Virus record (IMG/VR): IMGVR_UViG_3300047661_000056
Coordinates: 1 to 52,904 of that record
Direction: 5' to 3' (one strand)
From: a virus
Length of the DNA: 52,904 nucleotides
In this document: positions 24,949 through 32,821 of the stretch, piece by piece
Layout of the letters: the number at the start of each line of letters is the position of its first letter
How positions within the stretch are numbered: the stretch's first letter is position 1
The notes under the pieces: generated by a model
The model's database searches: none
What the model was told of the DNA's origin: nothing
Seen by the model: only the letters and a program-made list of their open reading frames with translations
Translations under genes and position numbers: made by a program

Positions 24949-25142
24949 TGTTCAGCTACTCGCAATCTCCGCACGTCCTCAATGTCCGGGGCGGTTCCGG
25001 CCAAAGCCAAAAGTCTACGACCGGCTTCTCTCGCAATCAGTGACTTTAATGCGGCGCGAATCAATGCTGCCCTTTCTGTCAAGCCGCTGTACTCTTCTGC
25101 TGTTCGTAACAGATTGTCGTCAAGGGATACGGTTGCTCTCAT
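24945..25142 (-). CDS. vapB: VapB-family antitoxin
   Basis: 65 residues. The N-terminal ribbon-helix-helix (MRATVSLDDNLLRTAEEYSG) binds operator DNA, and the C-terminal tail (LLALAGTAPDIEDVRRLR) wraps the toxin. GGAGGAAAC sets the start at 25142; the longer ORF is not supported. Confidence 0.88.
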   Translation of the reverse strand: MRATVSLDDNLLRTAEEYSGLTERAALIRAALKSLIAREAGRRLLALAGTAPDIEDVRRLRVAEQ

Positions 25143-25207
25143 GCCTTGTTTCCTCCGTGAACCAACTATAGCACCCATTTGAGCATAAATTTGGTTATAC
25201 GTTTGGG

Positions 25208-25266
25208 CTAGGGCTGGGTCCTAGTTAAAAACGCGTCTATGCGTGAAAAAAGTGTCCCCTATCAAA
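25208..25266 (-). promoter_or_regulatory. Class I-like leader upstream of vapBC
   Basis: CCTATCAAA (+) at 25258-25266 and an imperfect hairpin CTAGG/CCTAG at 25208-25224. The distance to vapB is longer (116 bases) than for other copies. Confidence 0.45.
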
Positions 25267-25274
25267 ATGGGGTG

Positions 25275-25511
25275 TTAATCCTGTTCAGAGAGGCGCGGGT
25301 CGCCTGCGCCGCCGCTGAGCGTTGCATTGTAATAGGCTTGGCATTCCATCGGCTCGATACCAGCCGCCTCGCACCGTTTGAGGTATGGCCAGAAGATTCT
25401 TTCCAGCCAGGAGTGAGCGGGCCAGAACCCGGAGCCGGTGGACATCAAAACCGGCTGCCGAGTTCCCTTGCGGTGGGTGCGTTGCCATTTCATCGCCTGC
25501 GCGTAGCCCAT
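25275..25511 (-). CDS. Conserved small phage protein
   Basis: 78 residues. MKWQRTHRKGTRQPVLMSTG and EPMECQAYYNATL recall short phage/plasmid proteins of unknown role. The ATG at 25511 follows AGGAGAC and overlaps nothing; it is translated after the methyltransferase gene. Confidence 0.6.
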   Translation of the reverse strand: MGYAQAMKWQRTHRKGTRQPVLMSTGSGFWPAHSWLERIFWPYLKRCEAAGIEPMECQAYYNATLSGGAGDPRLSEQD

Positions 25512-25518
25512 GAGTCTC

Positions 25519-26529
25519 CTATCGCTCAACGACTAAAAGCCGCGTGCTGACGCCTGTACCGCTGGCCTTGAAAGATCCTTCGGGCAGGTTTTCCCACGTG
25601 GCGCTTACCTCATCCAGCCACGCGCGAAAATCGGTGCTCTTGCGGTCTGAGCGGAATTCAAAACTTGGACTCAAGACAGAGACCAGGATACCGCGCGGGG
25701 CGAGCAGATTGTAGGCGCGGCGGATGTGGTCGAGGTCTTGCTGCCGCTCAAAAGGCGGGTTCATAACAATGCGGTCATACTGGCCCAGCTCGGAGCGTGA
25801 AAGCTGCATCAGGTCCTCGCCTACCAGCTTGTAGCCCTTCAGCTCCAGCAGCTCGCGGAGCTTGAAAACCGGCTCGATCACTTCCAAAATGACGCCAGGG
25901 ACCGCCGCGCTCACGCCATCGGCAATGTCTCCGCTACCGGCTTCCGGCTCTAATACCCTCATGCCGGGCTGAATGTGCGCACGGCGCAGCATGATTTCAA
26001 TCACGGGTTTCTGCGTGGGGAAATAGCCAGGGTAGCTACTGAGCTTGATTTCGGCCGCGAGCGCGTCAATCTTGCGCAGCCGTTCGCGTTCGGTGCGCTC
26101 GGCGGAATTGCCCTCGATCATGCCTTGCAGGAGCCGCGCCGCTGGCGAAGTCTCGGCGTAGTCGTCCGATTCCATCACGGAATAATAGCCGCCCCTGCCG
26201 CAATCGATTCCCTTATGCACCATGTGTTCAATTTCAGCTTTCTTGGTAAGCGCGGCCAGCTCGGGCGGAACCGTTCCGGCTTCGAGCGCATCGGCCAGGG
26301 CGCGCAGTGCCCGCTGTGTGCGCTCCAGGTTGCGGCAATCGTGCATCCGGCCCTGATATTCCCGTTGACGCTTCGGCGTCGGGTTCTGCGTCATCGGTCG
26401 GCCTGCGTGCTCGATCTTCGGCTGCAGGGCATCGGCCCAGGTGCGGAAACGGATAACGAGTTTGCTGGTGGGGGTGGTGGCGGTGCGGACGGCGGGCATG
26501 GTCATGGTTGCCATGGTGTTTTCTTCCAT
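25519..26529 (-). CDS. DNA adenine-N6 methyltransferase-like protein (NPPF motif)
   Basis: 336 residues. A helical N-terminal region (1-160) precedes a SAM-binding fold: MRVLEPEAGSGDIADGV (motif I), then DRIVMNPPFERQQDLDHI (motif IV NPPF) and LLAPRGILVSVLS. The NPPF tetrad indicates amino-group methylation, most likely adenine. It is the third methyltransferase of the window and again lacks an endonuclease partner. An in-frame ATG at 26514 has a better Shine-Dalgarno and could be the real start. Confidence 0.83.
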   Translation of the reverse strand: MEENTMATMTMPAVRTATTPTSKLVIRFRTWADALQPKIEHAGRPMTQNPTPKRQREYQGRMHDCRNLERTQRALRALADALEAGTVPPELAALTKKAEIEHMVHKGIDCGRGGYYSVMESDDYAETSPAARLLQGMIEGNSAERTERERLRKIDALAAEIKLSSYPGYFPTQKPVIEIMLRRAHIQPGMRVLEPEAGSGDIADGVSAAVPGVILEVIEPVFKLRELLELKGYKLVGEDLMQLSRSELGQYDRIVMNPPFERQQDLDHIRRAYNLLAPRGILVSVLSPSFEFRSDRKSTDFRAWLDEVSATWENLPEGSFKASGTGVSTRLLVVER

Positions 26530-26533
26530 TCTT

Positions 26534-26591
26534 GGGGCTGAGCCCCTGCTAAAAAATCGTGATTGTCATGAAAAAAGTGTCCCCTATCAAA
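26534..26591 (-). promoter_or_regulatory. Class I leader: TTTGATAGG motif and GC hairpin
   Basis: CCTATCAAA (+) at 26583-26591 and hairpin GGGGCTGAGCCCC at 26534-26546, directly upstream of the adenine methyltransferase start. Confidence 0.55.
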
Positions 26592-26600
26592 TGGGGTGCG

Positions 26601-26765
26601 CTAGCTGTCTTCGTCGTCGTCGCTGTCTTCGTCCTCTTCTTCGTAGGCGTCGGGCGTAATGCCGGCGTCGAGTGAAAATGCGTCGACTGCATCCTTCCAG
26701 GCGTCGTCCGGGTTGTCGCCTTTGCCTTTCAGAGTCACAGAAAAAACATAGGTTTTCGTTTTCAT
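26601..26765 (-). CDS. Small protein with acidic tail
   Basis: 54 residues. MKTKTYVFSVTLKGKG begins a beta-rich domain, and NPDDAWKDAVDAFS a helix, before an extremely acidic end (EEEDEDSDDDEDS). The tail could mimic DNA, as in anti-restriction proteins, but this is speculation. The start follows a CCGGAA/TTCCGG hairpin and GAGG. Confidence 0.6.
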   Translation of the reverse strand: MKTKTYVFSVTLKGKGDNPDDAWKDAVDAFSLDAGITPDAYEEEDEDSDDDEDS

Positions 26766-26782
26766 TGTGTTACCTCATGCCT

Positions 26783-26825
26783 CCGGAAATTCCGGATAGT
26801 TGGAAAAAGTTGGTCGCCTATCAAA
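26783..26825 (-). promoter_or_regulatory. Leader: TTTGATAGG motif plus hairpin
   Basis: CCTATCAAA (+) at 26817-26825, 52 bases before the start at 26765, with the palindrome CCGGAAATTCCGG in between. Confidence 0.45.
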
Positions 26826-26834
26826 AGGGCAAGT

Positions 26835-27233
26835 TTACGCGTTCAGATCCACACAAAGCGCGTCAATGTCATCGGTGCTAAGCGGCTCGATAGTGCTGCC
26901 GTCGGCGGCCGTGAAGTGATCCGGGAACGCATCATAGATGTGCTTTGCGGCGTAGCCGTCATAGGTGCGCTGGAAGAGGCGCAAGGCAGCTAGAACGGTT
27001 GCCAGGTTGCTTGGATCTTCGAGCGGATTGGACGCGGGCGCGTGCTTGACCATTTTCCACCCGCCCACAGTGTTCCCGTTTACGTCGCGGATAGGCGCAT
27101 TGTCGCCGACTTCGGGCAGCTCGTCGGAGCGCCACTCCTTGAGATACTTGGCCACGTCCTTTACGGCCGCGCGAATGTCGTCAGCCGTCTGCATGGCGTC
27201 ATTGCCTAATTCGATTTTCAATTGAAATTCCAT
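26835..27233 (-). CDS. Hypothetical protein
   Basis: 132 residues. MEFQLKIELGNDAMQTADDI, then PIRDVNGNTVGGWKM and LSTDDIDALCVDLNA. It resembles short phage/plasmid proteins of unknown function in small-gene blocks. Confidence 0.6.
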   Translation of the reverse strand: MEFQLKIELGNDAMQTADDIRAAVKDVAKYLKEWRSDELPEVGDNAPIRDVNGNTVGGWKMVKHAPASNPLEDPSNLATVLAALRLFQRTYDGYAAKHIYDAFPDHFTAADGSTIEPLSTDDIDALCVDLNA

Positions 27234-27249
27234 GGTGCCCCTCGATTCT

Positions 27250-27296
27250 GCCGGGAAAAAACCCGACTGTTACGCGTGAATTGGTCGCCTATCAAA
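27250..27296 (-). promoter_or_regulatory. Leader: TTTGATAGG motif plus hairpin
   Basis: CCTATCAAA (+) at 27288-27296, 55 bases before the start at 27233, with a CGGG/CCCG hairpin (T-rich loop on the - strand) between. Confidence 0.45.
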
Positions 27297-27303
27297 CAGG
27301 TGC

Positions 27304-27753
27304 TTAGTCTTCGTCTGGCAGCATGACGGTAATCACAGGCTCGGCATTGTCGCCGGGACCGCAAACGGCCTTGAGTTGCACGGTTTCCTGTTTGGTGCGC
27401 GCGGTGCGCTTGCCGTCGACGTATACCCAATTCCACACGCACACGGAAAAGAAAAGCGTGCTCTCGTTTCCGCCGTTCTTTATGGCAAATTTGAGCATGG
27501 TCAGCACGTCCCATAGTCGCCCGCTTAGGTCTTGGGCAGGGGGTAGGGGCTCGCCAAGCTCTTGCACTGTGCGAGCAAAAGAGGTCTGCGTCATGGCGAG
27601 AGGAAATTTGATACCGGCCTCTTTGAGAATGTTCAGGCCACGGCGAAAGGTGAAAGACGGGTCCGACAGATCCACCAAAACGCCGTCGTCAATCGCCTGC
27701 GCGCGCGTGTAGCTGTAAATGACCTTGCCAAAAAACTCATCCTGTTCAGGCAT
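27304..27753 (-). CDS. DUF6573-like protein
   Basis: 149 residues. FGKVIYSYTRAQAIDDGVLV and AGIKFPLAMTQTSF match a family found on plasmids and phages, often beside DUF932 genes as here. It ends with a beta-rich domain (VYVDGKRTARTKQETVQLKA). Function unknown; the family name is from memory. Confidence 0.7.
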   Translation of the reverse strand: MPEQDEFFGKVIYSYTRAQAIDDGVLVDLSDPSFTFRRGLNILKEAGIKFPLAMTQTSFARTVQELGEPLPPAQDLSGRLWDVLTMLKFAIKNGGNESTLFFSVCVWNWVYVDGKRTARTKQETVQLKAVCGPGDNAEPVITVMLPDED

Positions 27754-27768
27754 ACTCTGTTTCTCCTT

Positions 27769-27822
27769 GCGGCTGTGCCGCCGTTAAAAATCTGTTGCCT
27801 ATCAAAGTCCGGAATCTGGACT
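27769..27822 (-). promoter_or_regulatory. Class I leader with upstream palindrome
   Basis: Hairpin GCGGCTGTGCCGC at 27769-27781, CCTATCAAA (+) at 27798-27806, and AGTCCGGA-A-TCTGGACT at 27806-27822, which may terminate the upstream gene. It precedes the start at 27753. Confidence 0.55.
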
Positions 27823-27830
27823 CTGTTAGA

Positions 27831-28010
27831 TTACGCTTTTTCGCTTTCTTCAAACTGCTTTTTCAGGTCGTCCAAGTTACTTTCCAATCGCTCAAGCCGA
27901 TAAAGAATTTCCCGCGTGGCGTGGTTCCTCTGTATGTCCGCCCGAAACGACCAGAAAGCGGTGATGGTCAAAACTACACAAAAAATGTCGATGATCATTT
28001 GTGCGTTCAC
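27831..28010 (-). CDS. Small membrane protein with coiled coil
   Basis: 59 residues from GTG at 28010 (ten bases after GGGAGG); an in-frame ATG lies at 27998. One span (IIDIFCVVLTITAFWSF) is followed by a charged heptad helix (REILYRLERLESNLDDLKKQ). Third of three adjacent small membrane genes. Confidence 0.55.
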   Translation of the reverse strand: MNAQMIIDIFCVVLTITAFWSFRADIQRNHATREILYRLERLESNLDDLKKQFEESEKA

Positions 28011-28017
28011 TGGCTTC

Positions 28018-28155
28018 TTACCTCCCGATTTTCTTTTCCAGCTCTTCAAAGCGTTCAGCGTTACGGCGCTCTACCCTGTCGATGCGGTCTTCAATTCGCA
28101 AGAATGCAAGGGCGATGAGAAACCAACCAATGCAAAAAACCGTAGTTAAAACCAT
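28018..28155 (-). CDS. Small membrane protein with coiled coil
   Basis: 45 residues. N-terminal span VLTTVFCIGWFLIALAFL and a charged helix RIEDRIDRVERRNAERFEEL. It has the same architecture as the next gene, which begins eight bases after its stop. It has a class II leader hairpin. Confidence 0.55.
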   Translation of the reverse strand: MVLTTVFCIGWFLIALAFLRIEDRIDRVERRNAERFEELEKKIGR

Positions 28156-28166
28156 CGCCGTTCCTT

Positions 28167-28188
28167 GCCCGCGTACAGGCCCACGGGC
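28167..28188 (-). promoter_or_regulatory. Class II leader hairpin
   Basis: Stem GCCCG/CGGGC around the - strand loop TGGGCCTGTACG, 12 bases before the start at 28155. Confidence 0.5.
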
Positions 28189-28198
28189 GGGCACGGTG

Positions 28199-28294
28199 CT
28201 AGTGCTGAAGGAAATGCCGGACTAGAGCATAGCCCAATGCGTACAGCGCAAGAGAGATGGGCAAGGCAAAGCGCACGGCGCGATTAAATCGCAT
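28199..28294 (-). CDS. 31-residue membrane peptide
   Basis: Basic start (MRFNRAVRF) and one span (ALPISLALYALGYALV). Its ATG overlaps the end of the upstream gene by 11 bases, so it would be translationally coupled. Confidence 0.45.
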   Translation of the reverse strand: MRFNRAVRFALPISLALYALGYALVRHFLQH

Positions 28295-28607
28295 TCTGCT
28301 TTTTCCTCTTTTCCGCGTAGAAAGCGAGTGCCTCGGCTTTCAGCGCATCGATAGCTGCAGGCGTGAAAACGCTGGAGTGTTGCGTGTTCAAATTCTTTTG
28401 AGTGGCACGGGCAAGGGTGCGCAAAAGAACCTTGCGAAAATCGCCAAACACTTCGAACGTGAGCATTCCATCTTTCACAAAATGGATGTGAGCGGCGGAA
28501 ACAAGGCGGCCGTCGTCATACTTTTCGGTGCTGATTTCCATCTGTGCCGCGCATTCTGCGATGTCAAGTTCCGGGATTGAAATAATCTGTTTCGGTTCCT
28601 GTGCCAC
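28284..28607 (-). CDS. Hypothetical protein
   Basis: 107 residues, GTG start after GGAGC. Begins AQEPKQIISIPELDIAEC, ends with a basic helix. No domain recognised. Leader of class I. Confidence 0.6.
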   Translation of the reverse strand: MAQEPKQIISIPELDIAECAAQMEISTEKYDDGRLVSAAHIHFVKDGMLTFEVFGDFRKVLLRTLARATQKNLNTQHSSVFTPAAIDALKAEALAFYAEKRKKQNAI

Positions 28608-28625
28608 GGTGAAAGCTCCATTCTT

Positions 28626-28710
28626 GGCGCTGTGCGCCTGTTAAAGGTGAAAAGTTTGGACGCCTATCAAAAAAGTGTCCGCTATCAAATGCGAGTCCGG
28701 ATTCCGGACT
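28626..28710 (-). promoter_or_regulatory. Class I leader with doubled motif and palindrome
   Basis: Hairpin GGCGCTGTGCGCC at 28626-28638, CCTATCAAA (+) at 28663-28671, the variant GCTATCAAA at 28681-28689, and the palindrome AGTCCGGA-T-TCCGGACT at 28694-28710. It lies upstream of the start at 28607. Confidence 0.55.
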
Positions 28711-28716
28711 ATGCGC

Positions 28717-29163
28717 CTAGTCTTCGCTCCCCCGCGTCACCTGTTCGAAGTCGAATCCATCCGGACAGCTCGGACCGCTCGCATCGCAGACAGACCACTG
28801 CGCGCCGCTCGGGTGGTGTTCAATCCACCATTGGCCATGCTCGAAAAAGGTTGAAAGGTTGCGCCGCTTGAGTGCCTTATGGGCCGCTTTGAGAATGCGT
28901 ACGTCCATGGCTGGCGTGTTGGTTTCAGTGTTCAGCATTCGCGTAAAGGATGATAGACAATTAAATCCCTGTCCTATTCCGGTGCCGGTACTGCGATAGG
29001 CTGCAGGCCAATTGCGGACAGACTTTACTAGATACGTCGCACAGTCAATTTCTGTTTTTCCGGTAAAGACGGGTTGACCGTCCAAAGACACAATATGTTT
29101 GCCGGGAATGCTGCACACTTGAATTAGTTTTGGTGATAGTTGCTGGATCTTTGCGAGTGTCAT
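28717..29163 (-). CDS. Hypothetical protein
   Basis: 148 residues. The ATG at 29163 (MTLAKIQQLSPKLIQV) is chosen because the upstream part of the ORF is the class II leader. GQWWIEHHPSGAQWSVCDAS is a striking aromatic segment near the C-terminus. Function unknown. Confidence 0.6.
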   Translation of the reverse strand: MTLAKIQQLSPKLIQVCSIPGKHIVSLDGQPVFTGKTEIDCATYLVKSVRNWPAAYRSTGTGIGQGFNCLSSFTRMLNTETNTPAMDVRILKAAHKALKRRNLSTFFEHGQWWIEHHPSGAQWSVCDASGPSCPDGFDFEQVTRGSED

Positions 29164-29183
29164 CGGTAGTCTCTCGTTTCCTT

Positions 29184-29206
29184 GCCCGCGTATCATGCCC
29201 ACGGGC
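29184..29206 (-). promoter_or_regulatory. Class II leader hairpin
   Basis: Stem GCCCG/CGGGC around the loop TGGGCATGATACG (- strand), 20 bases before the start at 29163. Confidence 0.5.
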
Positions 29207-29216
29207 AGGCGAAAGG

Positions 29217-29654
29217 TTAGTGGTAAGTGGCGGGCGCATCGGGCAAAGCATGCCCTGCCAGCTCTTCGAACTTTGCAATGGTCATGCAGCCGGTAAAACT
29301 CTCACGTTGCGCATAAATTGCGCGTGGAATTAGTTTACCTTTTTCGCCGGTGGCGCTGCTAAAAATGGCGTGAACCATATCATTTCCAGCGTTCAGGCCA
29401 GCGGAAAGGACAAACTCGCCTGCCGCGATTGCCGCCGCGCGCTCCGCCAGTTCAGCGGCAAATTGCAGATGCCTTTTTTCGCATCCTTGCGCACGGTGAG
29501 CGGCTCGCCCGAAGTGTTCCGCGTGCGCCTTGTGGCAAGCGGGGCAGGCCGCGACGGGTTGGCACCATTCAAACGGGCAACGATACTTTCTCGCGCCCTC
29601 TGCGCCGCAATAGTCGCACAACAAACGACCGCTTTGACTGTAGCAGTAACCCAT
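29217..29654 (-). CDS. Zinc-binding hypothetical protein
   Basis: 145 residues. The N-terminal CDYCGAEGARKYRCPFEWC and ACPACHKAHAEHFGRAAH give two likely zinc sites. The C-terminus MTIAKFEELAGHALPDAPA is helical. It lies immediately after the 29655-29891 gene. Confidence 0.6.
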   Translation of the reverse strand: MGYCYSQSGRLLCDYCGAEGARKYRCPFEWCQPVAACPACHKAHAEHFGRAAHRAQGCEKRHLQFAAELAERAAAIAAGEFVLSAGLNAGNDMVHAIFSSATGEKGKLIPRAIYAQRESFTGCMTIAKFEELAGHALPDAPATYH

Positions 29655-29891
29655 CTAGAGCCCCTTTCCGGCCAGAATTGCCGTGCGTGCGCGTTTCTTG
29701 AATCCTGCTGTGAACCATTCCGGATTATCCCAGCCAATTTGCCCTGTGCCGTAGTCGATTGGATAATCGGTGCGATAGCCGTCTTTTGTAGCAGCAACAT
29801 ACTCCCGTTTGCCGTTGATTGTTGCCGTTACCAGTGCCTCACCATTCGCCGCAACGTATACGGTGCGCTCATCTTCAAAAGTCGTGTACAT
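29655..29891 (-). CDS. Small hypothetical protein
   Basis: 78 residues, beta-rich (ERTVYVAANGEALVTATING). WDNPEWFTAGFKKRAR is near the end. No family recognised. Confidence 0.55.
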   Translation of the reverse strand: MYTTFEDERTVYVAANGEALVTATINGKREYVAATKDGYRTDYPIDYGTGQIGWDNPEWFTAGFKKRARTAILAGKGL

Positions 29892-29896
29892 AGCCG

Positions 29897-30703
29897 TTAC
29901 TCTCCGATCAAACGAAAGATGCGAAAATCGGCCTTCTGATAAACGCTGTTATGTGCGCGCACGTCATTTTCGCTGAAAAACCAAACGAGCGCCGCGCGCT
30001 TTTCTCCCGAGTCATACATCCGGGAAAGCTGAACGGGCTCGCCGAGACTGCCGCTATAGGAAATAGCGCCGCCAAGGTAAAAACCCTGATTCTCTTCCGC
30101 TGTGTACATGGTGGGTTGGATTGTGTCCTTCGAGCAAAGCGCAATGCGGAATTGTCCCTTGGGAGTGTCCAGCCAATCGCCAACGCGCGGCCCTTGAATC
30201 GCGTCATAGTCGCGCATGCGCTCGGCGAGAATAATCGCGTTTTTGATGCTGGCAGAGACGGCAGAGTTAAACCATGGCTCGACCTGAAAGCGGTTTAACT
30301 CCATGCTTCTATCAAAGTAGATAGGGCTCGGAATCGGGCGCATAGGCTCGGGGTCGCCCCAGTCGGCAAGGCCATATTTTTTGACTTTCAGCGCGTAATC
30401 GGCCATATAATCGGCGCGCATGCGGTACAGCTCGCCCACGAATAGCGAATACGTTCCCATGCTCCATCTGTACGGGAAAGGCTCGCTCAAACCGTGAACT
30501 GCGCGAATCACAGCGCCACCTTGACGGCTCAAAATGTTGCGCTCGAATGCCGTCGCGTCGCCGTTATGATTAAACGTGGTGCGCATGTAATCGAGCGTAT
30601 GCTGTGGGGCGGAGTAGGTTTCAATCTGCCTCACTGTGTCGTGACCAAAAACGTCGTAACACACTTGATCCTGATAACTCACATGGAATTGAATCCTGAA
30701 CAT
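29897..30703 (-). CDS. Hypothetical protein
   Basis: 268 residues. The ATG at 30703 (MFRIQFHVSYQDQVCYD) follows GAAAGGATG; the longer ORF would overlap the next upstream region and is not supported. A central RMRADYMADYALKVKKYGLA helix and many aromatic residues. No domain recognised. Confidence 0.62.
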   Translation of the reverse strand: MFRIQFHVSYQDQVCYDVFGHDTVRQIETYSAPQHTLDYMRTTFNHNGDATAFERNILSRQGGAVIRAVHGLSEPFPYRWSMGTYSLFVGELYRMRADYMADYALKVKKYGLADWGDPEPMRPIPSPIYFDRSMELNRFQVEPWFNSAVSASIKNAIILAERMRDYDAIQGPRVGDWLDTPKGQFRIALCSKDTIQPTMYTAEENQGFYLGGAISYSGSLGEPVQLSRMYDSGEKRAALVWFFSENDVRAHNSVYQKADFRIFRLIGE

Positions 30704-30780
30704 AGGGGCGCATCCTTTGAATGTTGTGGCTGTACGGTGAAGAAAATGGGCAGACATTGCGCCTGCCCTGTACGTGCGAG

Positions 30781-31728
30781 CTAGGCAGCTACGGCCGCGC
30801 CTTTCAGCTCTGCCATGCGTTCCGCCAGTTGCCACAAAGCTCTGTTCAGGCGTACATCTTGATCGATGCCGCGAACCTCGCGCGTCGTAACGCGGCGCAT
30901 GGTGCGGCGGCCGGTCTGCGGGTCTGTGCCGTGCTGCATGCCATGCAGGCCGCCGCGCACAACGTTTTCCTGTACGACGTTCAGAGTGTGCCAGAGGTCC
31001 GGTTTCGGCGCGGTAGGGGTGCGCCAGTTGATCAGGCCGGTAGCATCTGCCTCACGACGCGGGCGAAGAAGTTGCTCGGCGGTAATCGGCGATGTAATTT
31101 TGCCCTCTACATCGGCAAAGCGAAGCTGGCGCGCCGCATCGGCGAATGCGCCTTGCTCGCCTGCCGTGAGTTGCAACTGATTCCACTCATCGGCGCGTGC
31201 GAGCGCTTTTTCGCTCTGGCCGACAATCTGAAAAGATCCTTCAATCACATCGCGAACAATGTCGCCCTTATGCTGGATGGAGAGCATTTCAACCGTGGAA
31301 TCTGAAACCATAAGGCCATTCGAGCAAACGAGACGGAAAAGACCGGCGCTCAATTTATACGCGCTCGTGCCGTCGTGGCTGTTCACAAGCACGACTTCGG
31401 GAACGGAATCGCCGACTTTCTGAATTGCGGAGAAAGAATCGGGGTGACGGAAGCGAATCATATGCTTTGTGTATTCGGCCTTGCCCGCGACACGCGAGCG
31501 GCCTTGCGTAGCCTTGAAGGGCTGGAAACCTTCGTGCATAAGGCCGTCGATAACGTCCGAAGTGGGGATATAGGTATATCGCGCAGAGCGGGATTCGTGC
31601 GCGGACGTGGCGAACGCGCTAGGCGCGTAATGGCGCAATTCATCCATGGAAAGCGGATTCTGCAGGCGAAGAGCTACGCTAGGATTGATTGCCGCGCCGA
31701 TAGAAAAATTGTGTGCAAAAGTGTTCAT
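30781..31728 (-). CDS. DUF932 family protein
   Basis: 315 residues. YIPTSDVIDGLMHEGFQPF, HMIRFRHPDSF, VVLVNSHDGTSAYKLSAGLF and RLVCSNGLMVSD are the family hallmarks. DUF932 proteins are typical of plasmids and phages, and their function is unsettled. Its presence with the DUF6573-like gene supports a plasmid-like accessory block. Confidence 0.85.
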   Translation of the reverse strand: MNTFAHNFSIGAAINPSVALRLQNPLSMDELRHYAPSAFATSAHESRSARYTYIPTSDVIDGLMHEGFQPFKATQGRSRVAGKAEYTKHMIRFRHPDSFSAIQKVGDSVPEVVLVNSHDGTSAYKLSAGLFRLVCSNGLMVSDSTVEMLSIQHKGDIVRDVIEGSFQIVGQSEKALARADEWNQLQLTAGEQGAFADAARQLRFADVEGKITSPITAEQLLRPRREADATGLINWRTPTAPKPDLWHTLNVVQENVVRGGLHGMQHGTDPQTGRRTMRRVTTREVRGIDQDVRLNRALWQLAERMAELKGAAVAA

Positions 31729-31747
31729 TCTGCCCCCCTTGAGGCTC

Positions 31748-31760
31748 GGAACTAAGTTCC
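31748..31760 (-). promoter_or_regulatory. Leader hairpin upstream of the DUF932 gene
   Basis: Palindrome GGAACT-A-AGTTCC, 20 bases before the DUF932 start, in the same place as the GC hairpins of other genes of this block. Confidence 0.4.
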
Positions 31761-31839
31761 CGTTTCGCGCTTAAAGTCTCTGACTTGCGCTCGTTCAGCA
31801 CGTGGACCGATTACCACGTAGACGGGAAAAACTCCCGCG

Positions 31840-32040
31840 TTAGAACGTCGCCGTATGAATCACGTCTGAGCCGTCTTCGCGCTCGCAAAGATTCACAGAG
31901 ATTAAATACTGCTTTCTGGCAGGTACTTGCAATTGCGCGGCCACAAGCTTCTGTGCTGCAAGCATCGATTCGGCGTAGACTTCCACGCGCTTTCCCTGAT
32001 AAAAACAAACGTAACCGCATAAACCTTTTTCCATGCTCAT
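31840..32040 (-). CDS. Small hypothetical protein
   Basis: 66 residues from the ATG at 32040 (after GAGAGAGGAAC). YVCFYQGKRVEVYAESMLAA resembles short plasmid/phage proteins with a beta-beta-alpha layout. Unknown role. Confidence 0.6.
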   Translation of the reverse strand: MSMEKGLCGYVCFYQGKRVEVYAESMLAAQKLVAAQLQVPARKQYLISVNLCEREDGSDVIHTATF

Positions 32041-32085
32041 TGTGTGTTCCTCTCTCTCCTGAACTGATATAACCCTATCATGATA

Positions 32086-32122
32086 GTTACGGCATTGCAA
32101 CTATAAATCGTAATGCCGTAAC
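32086..32122. promoter_or_regulatory. Operator-like inverted repeat, copy 1
   Basis: GTTACGGCATT (32086) and AATGCCGTAAC (32112) flank a 15-base centre GCAACTATAAATCGT. A second copy with compensating changes lies at 34584-34614. Confidence 0.6.
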
Positions 32123-32128
32123 AGATTG

Positions 32129-32770
32129 TTATTTATAGATTGCACCGATAGTGCCGTTACCGCCTGCCTGTGCAATGGCATTGCCTACGCGCAGGCCGTC
32201 TTCTTTGCCGCGCTCGTGCGCCAGAACATAAAGCGCGTCTGAGCCGTCCAAGTCGTAAACCGCGCGCACAGAGTACCCTTCGCGATTGATAAAAATGCCG
32301 ATGTGATTGCAAAGGACATTTTCCTTGTCCGCGACTTTCGTCAATTGAGTAAAGTTTTCCTCATTCCGCACCTTGGCGATAATGGCCTCATCGGACATAC
32401 CGGCAGCCGTGCCGTAATCGGTGCAGGAATAAACGCATCCATGCGCCAAAAGATATTCGTTGTACGTCTGTCCTCTATCTTGCCGGTAAACGCGAAAATC
32501 AAATGCACTCCACCATTCGGCGGGCATGGTATCGCAATTCGTTTCCGGAACCTGTCCAGCGCCATTACAGCTCGTGCAGGTTTCCGTTAGCGTATGGCTG
32601 TAAACCTTGCGCATGCCGTTACACTTGCGGCAGCCGTTTTCACCGCCACGTGGGCCGCGTCCGGTTCCTTCGCAGTTGGGGCAGATTACCAGCGCTGCAG
32701 CGGTTCCCGTTCCGTGGCACCACGTGCAAGGCGTCATTTCCAGCGTAACTTTTTTCCCGTCGCGTTTCAT
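32129..32770 (-). CDS. DnaJ-like zinc-finger protein
   Basis: 213 residues. Four CxxC(x)G(x)G-type repeats in the first 80 residues (CTWCHGTGT, CPNCEGTGRG, CRKCNGM, CTSCNGAGQ) match the central cysteine-rich domain of DnaJ. The J domain is absent, so it is not a full co-chaperone. The C-terminal part (residues 100-213) is unique. It may bind unfolded protein or nucleic acid. Confidence 0.75.
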   Translation of the reverse strand: MKRDGKKVTLEMTPCTWCHGTGTAAALVICPNCEGTGRGPRGGENGCRKCNGMRKVYSHTLTETCTSCNGAGQVPETNCDTMPAEWWSAFDFRVYRQDRGQTYNEYLLAHGCVYSCTDYGTAAGMSDEAIIAKVRNEENFTQLTKVADKENVLCNHIGIFINREGYSVRAVYDLDGSDALYVLAHERGKEDGLRVGNAIAQAGGNGTIGAIYK

Positions 32771-32787
32771 GATCGTTTCGCTTTCTT

Positions 32788-32800
32788 GGGGCTGTGCCCC
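32788..32800 (-). promoter_or_regulatory. Class I leader hairpin
   Basis: GGGGCTGTGCCCC, 18 bases before the start of the DnaJ-like gene at 32770. Confidence 0.5.
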
Positions 32801-32821
32801 TGCTAGTAATGCGTGAAAGTC

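Noticed and set aside
23348-28710. AGTCCGGA palindromes (three copies) as restriction or recombination sites
   Set aside because: All lie at gene ends next to the leader motif, so a terminator or processing role is simpler; listed with the leaders.
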